Positions 17,318-26,317 of a stretch of DNA of 60,840 bases are shown here, piece after piece. The notes below the pieces were generated by a model. It saw only the letters and a list, made by a program, of their open reading frames with translations. It had not been told where the DNA came from and did no database searches. A program made the translations under genes and the position numbers. How positions within the stretch are numbered: position 1 is the stretch's first letter; every line of letters begins with the position of its first letter. This DNA comes from Spirochaetota bacterium (GTDB lineage Bacteria > Spirochaetota > UBA12135 > COTS27), in the NCBI GenBank assembly GCA_013426755.1, contig AP019861.1, forward strand, positions 1,539,595 through 1,600,434, written 5' to 3'.

Positions 17318-18127
17318 TTACTTGGGTGGATAAAATACGCCTACGATGACAAATGGATTTTTCGCCTTTCGTATATGAAATTCTCTAGTAGTACCTAGGA
17401 ATAATGTAATATCTTTATTATGCAAAAAATTATCTTTATATTTCTTTTCAACATCTCTTAATGCTTTAGATTCATCTTTATACTTACGAAAACAATTCCA
17501 ATAAAGAGCCCCTATCTCCCAGTCTTCTATCATTAATTTAGATTCTTTTCCATAAGAATCTGTGAAATGATAATAGAATTTGTATGGAAGTTTACTAACT
17601 ATTTTTATCTCTTTTCTAAAATCTCCAGCATCATCGAAAAGATATTGACTTTCTTTTCTTGACTCACTTTCTTTTTCAATACTTTTTATCTTATCTTCAT
17701 CCCAATTTCTATCTATCTCTTCATAAGAAAAATCTTTTATTGTATTCGGTTTAAAACGACAGAGTGAAATTTTATTTTTATGAGCCAGATCAATAATTTC
17801 TTGTTTACTGGTATAACATTCAGTATTTGATAAATGTATTTTTCTTTGATTCCATTTGTTATTTGTCTTGATGACTTCTGTTAAGATTTCGATATGGTTT
17901 ATTAGTTTATGACTTTCAGGACGAATATCCTCAGCATTTTTCTTAAGATCTACATTAACCCATTGATATTTTTTATACTTCTCAAATTCATTTAAACTTC
18001 GAAAGGGAATAGGATAAAGCCTATACCACTTTCCTTGTTCATCGATTCCCGCAGTACACACAAGTTCAAAATATTTTTTAGATAATGTGGGATACGTCTT
18101 TACTAGAATAAGAATCTTTTTTTTCAT
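17318..18127 (-). CDS. Uncharacterised partner of the DUF488 protein
   Basis: The likely start is ATG at 18127 (MKKKILILVKTYPTLSKKY), giving 269 residues. A longer frame extends to 18241 but overlaps the upstream gene and lacks a family-like start. Conserved-looking parts are ELVCTAGIDEQGKWYRLYPI near the N-terminus, KYQWVNVDL, a charged middle, and the end FVIVGVFYPPK. I recall similar proteins next to DUF488 genes but no assigned function. The C-AG-x(4)-G-x-W-x-R beginning is reminiscent of small nucleic-acid-binding beta folds; this is speculation. The gene follows the DUF488 gene by 47 bases and lies downstream of the type III restriction genes on the same strand. Confidence 0.65.
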   Translation of the reverse strand: MKKKILILVKTYPTLSKKYFELVCTAGIDEQGKWYRLYPIPFRSLNEFEKYKKYQWVNVDLKKNAEDIRPESHKLINHIEILTEVIKTNNKWNQRKIHLSNTECYTSKQEIIDLAHKNKISLCRFKPNTIKDFSYEEIDRNWDEDKIKSIEKESESRKESQYLFDDAGDFRKEIKIVSKLPYKFYYHFTDSYGKESKLMIEDWEIGALYWNCFRKYKDESKALRDVEKKYKDNFLHNKDITLFLGTTREFHIRKAKNPFVIVGVFYPPK

Positions 18128-18174
18128 AACTACACTTTCAATTACGTTATAGTAAGAATAACACTCAGTTAATT

Positions 18175-19089
18175 TTATAAATGCATTACGGTTATATTGT
18201 GAGTTGTATTGAAATAGGTTGTTAGAACGTGGCGATGGCAATGCGTAGGTTCTTTTTCAAAACAGGTTAAGGCAATGCGGTTATGTTTGTCTAGCTGGTA
18301 TTTTAAATCGGTCAATGCCTCCGTCCGCTTAGGAAGGTTTTTTTCATACTTTTTAAACAATTTTTGATAAGCTTGTACGGTTGGTAGTCCTTTACGGTCT
18401 GCGGATGCTATGCCTAGTGCTGGGATGTGAATATAGGCTATACCTAGTTTTTCACAATACGCCATCAATTTATTTTTAGTGAAATCATATTTTCTGCTCC
18501 ATGGATTATTCCTGACATCGACGAGCAATGCAATATTATTTTCAATGAGGTTATTGAGGTAGGCATCAATGGAGACGCCTTCATATCCGATGGAAAAGAG
18601 AACTTTTTTATTTTGATGGGTTATTTTCTTTCGTTCTTGATCGATGAGTCGTTTCTGGTCACGTGATATTTTTCGTTGCGTATTTATAGCATAATAAGGG
18701 GCATTTTCATACGTGTAATCGACAAGAAGATTGCTATTGAAAACAGCAAATTCTTTAAAAATATGAGTTACGGCGGCTCTGTCGCTGGGTGTAAGGCTGT
18801 GTTCGTAATTGTTTCTTCCTTTGTTAAGAGATGGTGCCAATTGCCAGGATTTATTATTACTACTGGTAGTGTCTTTATTTATGACTAGATTATAATGAGT
18901 AGAGAGGATTCTAAGGTCTTCGTCAGCTTGGAAAGAGTAACAACCGTATTTATAAGGAACAAATTGATAAGAGGGGTGCGTTTGTTTTTGTGAAATGAGG
19001 AACAATATTTTCTGAAAATTGAGTTTCGGCAAGCTTTTGCCCTTGCATTGCTCTAGAATAGCTAGTAATAATTTTCTGCGGTAATACAT
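18175..19089 (-). CDS. DUF488 protein with an N-terminal SocA/Panacea-like region
   Basis: Residues 163-290 of this 304-residue protein carry the DUF488 signatures: FSIGYEGVSIDAYL (166-179), LLVDVRNNPWSRKYDFTK (188-205) and CFEKEPTHCHRHVL (276-289). The Cys and His residues of the last motif could be catalytic or metal-binding. Residues 1-70 (KLNFQKILFLI, FVPYKYGCYSFQADEDL) resemble the helical start of DUF4065-type domains. The combination is a recurring architecture of unknown activity, often near mobile or defence genes. It starts 197 bases after mod and is followed by its partner gene. Its first codons are echoed twice just upstream. Confidence 0.78.
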   Translation of the reverse strand: MYYRRKLLLAILEQCKGKSLPKLNFQKILFLISQKQTHPSYQFVPYKYGCYSFQADEDLRILSTHYNLVINKDTTSSNNKSWQLAPSLNKGRNNYEHSLTPSDRAAVTHIFKEFAVFNSNLLVDYTYENAPYYAINTQRKISRDQKRLIDQERKKITHQNKKVLFSIGYEGVSIDAYLNNLIENNIALLVDVRNNPWSRKYDFTKNKLMAYCEKLGIAYIHIPALGIASADRKGLPTVQAYQKLFKKYEKNLPKRTEALTDLKYQLDKHNRIALTCFEKEPTHCHRHVLTTYFNTTHNITVMHL

Positions 19090-19240
19090 GGTAAGTTAGT
19101 TAGGATTGGTTAGGATTTTTTGGGATTGGTTAGAATTGGTTAGGATTTTTTGGGATTGGTTAGAATTGGTTAGGATTTCCTACGGTAATACATCGTCAAT
19201 GGGTTACAGTTTTTTTAAAATTTCTGCAGTAATACAATCT
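19087..19240 (-). repeat. Echoes of the DUF488 gene start plus GGATTGGTTA repeats
   Basis: Upstream of the real ATG (19089) the start MYYRRK is copied at 19193 as ATG TAT TAC CGT AGG AAA TCC TAA, an eight-codon minigene. It is echoed again at 19237 as TTG TAT TAC TGC AGA. Between them, phrases such as GATTGGTTAGAATTGGTTAG recur. The region therefore looks like a decayed tandem array seeded by the gene start. Confidence 0.75.
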
Positions 19241-19285
19241 CTAAATAGTCACGATTTCTAGCAGAAGCCACTTTAAAATAGTTAC

Positions 19286-21238
19286 TTAAACGATTAACAA
19301 TTTTTTCTTAAACAAGCGATCTAAATTGAATTTCATCGTTGAGTCTAAGGCGCGTTCTAAGCAGATAAATATTCTATCCTTCAATGAATTTAATTCTTCT
19401 AGTGTCTTCGGTTTGATAGAATCGTCTACACAGATCAGACAATCTTTAAATTGATCTTTTACTTCATAAACTTTATTTTGAGAAATTATTTTACACTGTG
19501 TACGAATGTAATCAAGCATAAACCCATTTTTTAGGAGTATTTCGTCTAGCATGGCTGCTTCGTCTGCTTTATTAAAAAATTGGGTCTCTTTTTCTTTAAT
19601 ATAGCGATTAAGGGTTTCAATAAGAACTTTTTCTGGTTGTGTGTAATCGAGAGCAAATTCAACTCGCATAAAATTTGACTTCGCCAAGCGATAAACCTTA
19701 AAACCTATTTTTTTGAGTGATTCTTTATCCCCAGTTGTCATTGAATTGCCTTTAACTAGCGTAGAATTGTCATTAGCCCGTACTGCATGATACTTAGCTG
19801 GCGTAGCACTGCACATCTGGGCGGCTTTTTTATGTAATTGGCAAATAGCACGTTTGCAGCGTTCAATAGTAATCTCTGATATTTTGTTAAATCCCGCTCG
19901 ATAAGCGGCGCGACTTGTTTTCTGTGTGATACGCTCAGGAATTTGAATGAGAATAAACCGTCTGTTATGATTGTCTTCGTGATTGCAAGTAAGTACTGCT
20001 TCGGCAGTGGTGCCTGATCCTGCGAAAAAATCAAGAACAATGTCATTTTTCTCAGTTGCCACTTCAAATAATTGTTTAAGGAGAGCCACTGGTTTAGGAT
20101 TGGGAAAGATTTTTTGATCTGCAAACAAACCGTAAAGTTCTTGGGTACTTGCTTTGGTGGGGTAAAGACCGAGCATTGAAACGAGTTGTTTTTTGTTTTT
20201 GTATTCGGCTAGAAATTCTTTTCTAATGGGATATTTAGTGTTATTTTGGGGGAACAGCACGCTGCCTTCATTCAGCCATTTTGTTAATTTCGTCTGGGTG
20301 TAGGGTGTTTCAAATGTGTATTTCTTGCCTGTTTTAGGATCGATGAGAGTTCGTTTTGGGAAACCTTGACCTAGGCGCTGCATTTGTTGACGTTTCCATA
20401 GGCCGCGTTTATCGTTATCTGGGTTACTGAATCCTGCTTGCGACCGTTCAATGCCTAAAAATTTGAATTCAGTACTTTTGGCGTAAACCAAAAGATATTC
20501 ATGATTGGGGACAATGTGTCTACCTGTTTCCATGCCCTGCGCTCCTTTTTTGGTTGTCCATACCAACTGAGCAATAAAATTGGGCTCATGAAACACTTCA
20601 TCACAAATATTGCGTAACCGATGGACTTCATGATCGTCAATGCTAATAAAAATCACTCCATCATCGGTTAAAAGTTCTCTTGCTAATAACAGACGAGGAT
20701 ATATCATATTGAGCCAATTAGAATGGAATCTCCCGCCGTCTTCAACGTTAGTGTCTAACTTGATCCCATTTTTAGTGGCTTCGATCTGTTCTAGATAACT
20801 TTGTTGCCCTTCGGTATAATTATCTGAATAAATAAAATCCTTACCCGTATTATACGGCGGATCAATGTAAATACACTTAATCTTTCCACGATACGCTGCT
20901 AAGAGACATTTGAGTGCCTCCAGATTCTCTCCTTCGATGATAATATTTCCAGTGGCGGTGTCAGGATTGACGCTGCGGCTCTTATCGTAGCAGAGTGTCG
21001 CTTGGGTGGGCGTAAAGGCCTGCCGTTTAGCACCACTTTTACCGAACCAGCGAAATTCGAAGCGTTCGCTCTCAGGCACTAGATCAAGATCAATAACTTT
21101 TTTAAACTCATTAGGGTCTAACTTCCCTTCCAATGTAAAGAGATCAGGAAAAAGCTTTTTCAATCGTTCCAGACGCTCTGCATTGAGGTCTGGAGTTTTA
21201 AGGAGTCTTCGATCGAGAGTCTTCATCGCACAGTTCAT
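19286..21238 (-). CDS. mod: Type III restriction-modification system methyltransferase (Mod)
   Basis: The 650-residue protein has the type III Mod layout. An N-terminal region with FRWFGKSGAKRQAF (63-76) and a Phe/Pro-rich loop precedes the catalytic CIYIDPPYNTGKDF (DPPY at 126-129). The variable recognition region lies at about 230-400, and the SAM-binding motif DIVLDFFAGSGTTAEAVL near 420. It should methylate adenine on one strand of an asymmetric site and guide the Res subunit. The gene follows res by 62 bases, so the order is res then mod, the reverse of the usual mod-res order. No simple-sequence tract inside the gene suggests phase variation. Start could be Met1 (21238) or Met5. Confidence 0.93.
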   Translation of the reverse strand: MNCAMKTLDRRLLKTPDLNAERLERLKKLFPDLFTLEGKLDPNEFKKVIDLDLVPESERFEFRWFGKSGAKRQAFTPTQATLCYDKSRSVNPDTATGNIIIEGENLEALKCLLAAYRGKIKCIYIDPPYNTGKDFIYSDNYTEGQQSYLEQIEATKNGIKLDTNVEDGGRFHSNWLNMIYPRLLLARELLTDDGVIFISIDDHEVHRLRNICDEVFHEPNFIAQLVWTTKKGAQGMETGRHIVPNHEYLLVYAKSTEFKFLGIERSQAGFSNPDNDKRGLWKRQQMQRLGQGFPKRTLIDPKTGKKYTFETPYTQTKLTKWLNEGSVLFPQNNTKYPIRKEFLAEYKNKKQLVSMLGLYPTKASTQELYGLFADQKIFPNPKPVALLKQLFEVATEKNDIVLDFFAGSGTTAEAVLTCNHEDNHNRRFILIQIPERITQKTSRAAYRAGFNKISEITIERCKRAICQLHKKAAQMCSATPAKYHAVRANDNSTLVKGNSMTTGDKESLKKIGFKVYRLAKSNFMRVEFALDYTQPEKVLIETLNRYIKEKETQFFNKADEAAMLDEILLKNGFMLDYIRTQCKIISQNKVYEVKDQFKDCLICVDDSIKPKTLEELNSLKDRIFICLERALDSTMKFNLDRLFKKKLLIV

Positions 21239-21280
21239 TAAAAATCATTAAAAATTATTGGAAATTATTAAAAGTTTAAG

Positions 21281-21314
21281 TTAAGAAGCATTCTTTTAGG
21301 TTAAGAAGCATTCT
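21281..21314 (-). repeat. Duplicated 3' end of res
   Basis: TTAAGAAGCATTCT, which is the complement of the last codons and stop of res, occurs in the gene at 21301-21314 and again immediately downstream at 21281-21294, with a 20-base period. Confidence 0.85.
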
Positions 21315-24120
21315 CAATGTCCTTTTTAAAAGAAGCATAATCTTTAATAGGTGCTCGATATTCAATAGGATTTTCAATGTTAGCCTCGATGCCTAAGGCT
21401 TGGAAATGTTTAATGGCACATTTTATTTTATAAATTTCATCTCGTGAAAGGATTTTCCTATCGTCTAGGCGATGAGTTCCTTTAATTTCAATGACAAAAT
21501 AATATTCATCATCGCGGCGTGCCCGTATTTTTTTGTGCTTCAAAATAAGACCGAAATCTGGATTGTAATCGCCGACGGGCGTATTAATGACATAAAATGG
21601 GGGAAGTTTGAGAAAACAAACCACTTGGGGGTCGTTTTCAGCGGCTTTGGCGAATTGTTTTTCTAGCTCGCTATCCCAGACGATGTGATCGTAAAGGCCT
21701 TTTTTAGGGGTGGGTTCAATTTTTTCAGTATGTTTGATAAGTTGTTCAGCAAACGCGGTGAGATCAAATGTTTGACCTGTGCGGCGATATTTTAAAGTTC
21801 GAATCATGTTATCTAACATAACAGTTTTAATCCTACGGCAAGCTTCATGCATGAACGTTCCTGGATTATTGATGAGAGATTTTTTCGTAGCGGGCGTAAG
21901 CTTTTTAAATATTTCAATGACCGATTTCTTGACAAGGTTCGTCTCATGACTGATCTCAGAGATTATGTCGGTAAGCGGAAAAGGTTCAGCGGTGGTTTGA
22001 AGTGAGACTTGATCTCTACCTGTTATGGTATCGTCAATATTTTTTTCAGAAAGGGACTCAATTTTTGCAAGTTGTACTTCGACGACCACCTTAGGAATAA
22101 CGATCTCATTAATAGAATCGATTGCTTCGGCAACAACCTTTTTTTCATCGAAGGTGACGAGATAACTTGTTTTTTGTGCCAATCTCTGCCAGAAATGACG
22201 AAAGGCTTGACTGGTGAAATGTTTGTTCCGTCGTGAAATACGTTTGCCTGAGCGATTTTCTCCCAGATGAGAATGACGTAATTGCGGACGACGGGGGGTG
22301 GTTCCATAAATCTCTGCCAGTTCTGATTGGTATTGCGAGAGAAATGTTTCATACGACTCATTGGGAATGACGGTAAGAATATTACATTCTTCGCCTTCGG
22401 GGACATTTTTATCGTCATGAATTCGATTGCCTGTTTGATCGACACAAATGCGGAGTCCTCGTCCTAATTCCTGCCTTTTTTTGATCTCACTGTGGCGTTG
22501 ATTTAAGGTAGCAATATTAAAAATATTGGGATTATCCCAGCCTACGCCTAGCGCGGAATGAGAAAAAATGAATTCTACAGGACTTTCAAACGAGAGCAAT
22601 TTTTCTTTATCTTTAAAGATAAGGTTATAAAGTGCTTTATCTTTCTGCATTGAGCGTTCATTGTCGGTAAAATCTCCAGTTTTAGCCTTAGCGAAGTAAT
22701 ACCCTTGAATTTCATCAATTTCTTTCGCTGTTGGAATGCGGTTATAATGTTTTTTAAAGACTTTTTTGTATTGAGTGATGAAACTTTTTTTTATAATACT
22801 GTGATCGCCGATGTAATTGTTAACTCTATCGATGAAGATGAGTGAGAGACATTTAATGCCGCGTTTTTTAAGCCGCTTGCGTTTTCTAAAATGCGTATCG
22901 ATAAGCCAATAGAGTTGTGTACTGAAAATACTTGTATAATCTTTAGCTTGGTCTCCTTCGTAGATTTTAATACCATTAGAAAACTGGACATAAGCGCGGT
23001 CTCGGATCGGCTTGTGAATGCGTTCAATGACATATCCTTTATAGGATTGACTTTGGGTGAGGTGTTCTAGATGGGCATTTGGGGACAATTTGCGTGTCTT
23101 TTTAAATACAAAGCCCTGCGGAGTGTTATGCCAGGCTTTAATAATTGCTTGGGGGGAAGAAGATTCACGAACGTCAACAGCAACGAGTTCTAATTTCATT
23201 GAAGCTTCATCATTTTTCTCAGCAACGGTTAAAATTTCAATCTTTTTGACAAGACGCTGTTCGTAGCTTTGATACGGCGTCAAGCGATAAACAAGATTGA
23301 TGGGGTATTTGTGGGTGGCGGAATAACGGATTTTACAGAGCGGATTCATTGCTTCAATCCTCATTCTAGCATTGTCGGTGTCCATACTTTCCTGCGGTTC
23401 ATCCATAATAACAATCGGGCGCGTTCGTGCAATCGCTTTCATATAAGAAATATTCTCTGGCAAGTCTTCGCGCCGAGATTGATTGAGGATATTTTTATCA
23501 GAATTGAAGGACTGCAGCGTCACAATCATGACTTGTGGGTGATTTTGCAGAGCAAAATTACGTATCAAGCTGAGTTTTTTTCTTTCATAAGCAAATACGT
23601 TAGGGGACAGATTGTAACGGTGTTCTAAAGGTGCTTTGAATAGCGTCCACGTCTGCAAAACACCTTCTCTTATCGCAATTGACGGAACGAGAATGATAAA
23701 TTTACTAAACCCATAAGATTGAACCAATTCAAAAATCGTCTGGATATAGACAAGCGTTTTCCCGGTGCCCGTCTCCATTTCTACTGAAATATCAATGGCA
23801 GAACTCTGATGTCCATTGGCTTTGAGTGAGGGCATTTTAGGCTCGAAAGAAGCCGTAGCCAGAGTATCCGCGGAAGTAGAATCCGTATTTCCTGCAGTAA
23901 AATCATAAAAATCATGCGGAATGGCAGAAAGTCCATTTTTTTCTCTGATGGCTTTAATATTGTGATAAAGGTCATTCTTTGTTAAGGAAAGAATATTGGG
24001 CGTAACACCACTTAGGAAGGTTGTTGCTTGTAAATGGGTGGGTAACTGTCCTTTAAACACCGCTTTTACAGCGTCTCTAGCCTCCTCTTGATAAGACAAT
24101 GGTTCTAATTTGAAGTCCAT
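21301..24120 (-). CDS. res: Type III restriction endonuclease subunit (Res)
   Basis: The 939-residue subunit combines a superfamily 2 helicase motor with a C-terminal nuclease. Visible motifs are MDFKLEPLSYQEEA (Q-motif-like start), METGTGKT (Walker A, 115-122), IVLVPSIAIREG, the type III Walker B MDEPQ, YSATHK, and QELGRGLRICVD (motif VI). The nuclease reads YNPDFGLIL with a following VIEIKG, a PD-(D/E)xK arrangement near residue 860. With Mod it should cleave DNA after ATP-driven communication between two sites. Length is normal. It is the first gene of the minus-strand run res, mod, DUF488, partner. Its last codons are duplicated downstream. Confidence 0.93.
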   Translation of the reverse strand: MDFKLEPLSYQEEARDAVKAVFKGQLPTHLQATTFLSGVTPNILSLTKNDLYHNIKAIREKNGLSAIPHDFYDFTAGNTDSTSADTLATASFEPKMPSLKANGHQSSAIDISVEMETGTGKTLVYIQTIFELVQSYGFSKFIILVPSIAIREGVLQTWTLFKAPLEHRYNLSPNVFAYERKKLSLIRNFALQNHPQVMIVTLQSFNSDKNILNQSRREDLPENISYMKAIARTRPIVIMDEPQESMDTDNARMRIEAMNPLCKIRYSATHKYPINLVYRLTPYQSYEQRLVKKIEILTVAEKNDEASMKLELVAVDVRESSSPQAIIKAWHNTPQGFVFKKTRKLSPNAHLEHLTQSQSYKGYVIERIHKPIRDRAYVQFSNGIKIYEGDQAKDYTSIFSTQLYWLIDTHFRKRKRLKKRGIKCLSLIFIDRVNNYIGDHSIIKKSFITQYKKVFKKHYNRIPTAKEIDEIQGYYFAKAKTGDFTDNERSMQKDKALYNLIFKDKEKLLSFESPVEFIFSHSALGVGWDNPNIFNIATLNQRHSEIKKRQELGRGLRICVDQTGNRIHDDKNVPEGEECNILTVIPNESYETFLSQYQSELAEIYGTTPRRPQLRHSHLGENRSGKRISRRNKHFTSQAFRHFWQRLAQKTSYLVTFDEKKVVAEAIDSINEIVIPKVVVEVQLAKIESLSEKNIDDTITGRDQVSLQTTAEPFPLTDIISEISHETNLVKKSVIEIFKKLTPATKKSLINNPGTFMHEACRRIKTVMLDNMIRTLKYRRTGQTFDLTAFAEQLIKHTEKIEPTPKKGLYDHIVWDSELEKQFAKAAENDPQVVCFLKLPPFYVINTPVGDYNPDFGLILKHKKIRARRDDEYYFVIEIKGTHRLDDRKILSRDEIYKIKCAIKHFQALGIEANIENPIEYRAPIKDYASFKKDIENAS

Positions 24121-24606
24121 AAGCTCTAAACTGTCTCTGCCTGTCTTTGCTCTATCTCTATTATTCCTATCTATCTCTGCCCAGTTATTACTGACCTATT
24201 ATCTTTACCTACTGCAGTCGTTCTTACCAATTATCCTTGCTAATTATCTTACCCATTGTCTTTACCCATCGTGCCTGCCAATCGTCTTACCCATCGTCTT
24301 TGCTAATTGTCTTTGCCAACTATCTTTACCCATCGTCTTTGCTAATTATCTTACCCATTATCTTTGCTAATTGTCTCTCTATCATCTCTGCCAAATTGTA
24401 TCCGTCAATTATTTCTGTCTGTTTCCGTCAACTTGTCCCTACCCTATTAATGCCCCGTTATCGTTTTTTTGCCAAAAGCAGTACTGAAAAAAGCAGCACT
24501 TAAAGGCAGTATTAGCAGTATTGGCAGTATTGGCAGTATTGGCAGTATTTAAAGGCAGTACTTTTTAGCTCCAGTTAACATTAAAATCAACCCGCAGCCA
24601 ATAAGA
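24121..24606. repeat. Degenerate repeats: CCCATCGTCTTTGC-type and 9-bp GGCAGTATT array
   Basis: From about 24190 to 24400 phrases such as CTTACCCATCGTCTTTGCTAA recur irregularly. From 24507 to 24552 the 9-base unit GGCAGTATT repeats five times, and AAAGGCAGTA occurs on either side. No gene is evident; frames read here are repeat artefacts. Confidence 0.75.
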
Positions 24607-25071
24607 TTAGAGTTCATTAGCCATCATCTTTTTAAGAAGAATCGTACAATTGCGGTCGATGATCTGGAATACTTCTTCAAAACGACCTTCATAATAAGGA
24701 TCGGGCACGTCCATACTGTCGGACTGACTGTCGTATTTTCTAAAAAGAATACATTTACTGTGGTATTTTTCAGGAATCTTAGCCTGAAGTTCTGTTAAAA
24801 TAGACTGGTCCATACAAAAGATCACGTTACAGGTTTCAAGGTCGCTATCGTCAATCATCCTAGAACGATGTGTGACGGCAATATTATGTGTTGCGGCATT
24901 CTCACGGGTCCTGCTATCAGGAAGCGATCCTGCGTGCCAGTCACCGAGTCCTGCTGAGTCGACCTTAATAGCATCCGTCAAGCCCTGCGCAGCAATCTTT
25001 TTTTCTAATATGGCATGGGCAAGCGGGGAGCGACAATAATTGCCCATACACAGCATCAATACATTTTTCAT
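24607..25071 (-). CDS. Low-molecular-weight protein-tyrosine phosphatase
   Basis: The 154-residue protein has the signature loop CMGNYCRS at residues 8-15 right after the first strand, with catalytic Cys8 and Arg14. The family's VPDPYYEGRFEEVF segment supplies the general-acid Asp. SAGLGDWHAG and DDSDLETCNVIFCMD fit the same fold. It is cytoplasmic and of normal length. In bacteria these enzymes either regulate polysaccharide tyrosine kinases or serve unknown phosphotyrosine targets; no kinase gene is nearby. It lies about 195 bases downstream of the peptide deformylase gene on the same strand. Confidence 0.92.
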   Translation of the reverse strand: MKNVLMLCMGNYCRSPLAHAILEKKIAAQGLTDAIKVDSAGLGDWHAGSLPDSRTRENAATHNIAVTHRSRMIDDSDLETCNVIFCMDQSILTELQAKIPEKYHSKCILFRKYDSQSDSMDVPDPYYEGRFEEVFQIIDRNCTILLKKMMANEL

Positions 25072-25217
25072 ATTATTTTCATAGTGTTTTATGATGTTTC
25101 CATAGTGGTTTTATAGTATTTTTATAGTATTTTTACAGTGCAGTGAATATTGCCTATACTTGGTACTTAAAAATCAGTAGCAGTCTCCGTTTCTTCATGA
25201 CCACAGCTCTTCACAGC

Positions 25218-25319
25218 CAATGCTTCATAACCGTTTCTTCATAACCATTCTCAACGAGCAATGCTTCATAACCGTTTCTTAATAGCCGTTTCTTCATAGC
25301 CATTCTCAACAAGCAATGC
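25218..25319 (-). repeat. Duplicated 3' end of the peptide deformylase gene
   Basis: The last def codons (complement of AGCCGTTTCTTCATAGCCAT, from 25284) reappear just downstream from 25229 with a 55-base period. Shorter echoes of AACCGTTTCTTCAT lie between and around. The copies carry a few transitions, so the duplication is not recent. Confidence 0.8.
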
Positions 25320-25790
25320 TGCCAATTTTTTTAAATGGGAACGACCCGTAACGCGGTCTAAGAAAAGTTTTCCATCTAAATGGTCTATCTCGTGCTGAAT
25401 ACATATCGCTTCTAATTCCTGAGCTTGTTTGGTGCAGTAAATAAAATCACTGTCTTGATATTCAAGGACAATTGAACGGGGACGTATGACTTCAAAAAGC
25501 ACCCCTGGAATAGAAAGACACCCTTCTTTATAGGTGAAGAGGTCACGGGAAAAGGTTTTTATGCATGGATTGATCATGACGTAAGGTTGTTCGTGTTGTT
25601 CTGGAATCTGCATAACAAAAATACGACTGGGGACACCTATTTGAATTGCCGAGAGACCAATTCCATTGGCATCGTACATTGTCTCAATCATGTCATCGAT
25701 AAGCGTTCGTAGTGCTTTACTGTCCGCTTTGATGGGTTTACTGACTTCGCGCAGTAGGGGATCGTTATATTTAATAATGGGGCGTATCAC
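25266..25790 (-). CDS. def: Peptide deformylase
   Basis: The 174-residue metalloenzyme removes the formyl group from nascent proteins. The three signature motifs are present: GIGLSAIQIG (about 43-52), EGCLSIPG, and HEIDHLDGKLF with the metal-binding His-Glu-x-x-His. The start MIRPIIKYNDPLLREVSKPI is typical. The protein is of ordinary length, with a slightly longer basic tail. No fmt gene adjoins it. Its 3' end has been duplicated in the spacer downstream. Confidence 0.96.
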   Translation of the reverse strand: MIRPIIKYNDPLLREVSKPIKADSKALRTLIDDMIETMYDANGIGLSAIQIGVPSRIFVMQIPEQHEQPYVMINPCIKTFSRDLFTYKEGCLSIPGVLFEVIRPRSIVLEYQDSDFIYCTKQAQELEAICIQHEIDHLDGKLFLDRVTGRSHLKKLAALLVENGYEETAIKKRL

Positions 25791-26317
25791 CTGATAAAAT
25801 GCTCATTTTTTACTTTTTTACTTTGTTTTTGCTTTACATACCACAGTTTCATTTTGCTTTACATACTAGCTTCATATAGGCTTCATTCCTACCCCAATCT
25901 TACACAATGTGCACAATCTTACACGATTTGGCTTAATCCCTCACATACAACAGCCATTCTAATTTTTACGATTAAAATGCGATTTGCTCCCCTAGAACAG
26001 ACGATTTTATTATTATAACTTCTTTTAAAGGTTATTCGTATCAATTTTAACCTTAAAACCACTCAGACCTCTTTACCTATTGCAATAGAAATTCAATCAC
26101 CTACTCATTGAGTGATCACAAAACAGCGACTGTAAAATGAAGCACTACAATTTTCACTACAACTTTAATTACCAGATGAAAGACTAGGTAGAATACTGCA
26201 GTCTAAGTAAAAGACTGAGGAGAATATGCCGCAAGTAGATTGTCTAGTGATCTTACTTGAACTCTCAGCAACACAGCTGGTAAATTCAATACCAGTAGTA
26301 CTACGAAATCTATATTG
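25791..26317. other. Intergenic region, no gene seen
   Basis: The sequence is AT-rich with short duplications (TTTGCTTTACATAC twice near 25830-25865, CAATCTTACAC twice near 25915). I see no coding frame, hairpin terminator or recognisable promoter. Confidence 0.4.

Noticed and set aside
24110..24503. Plus-strand frames rich in Leu/Ile/Pro between res and the phosphatase gene.
   Set aside because: They arise from degenerate CCCATCGTCTTTGC-type repeats, without start signals.
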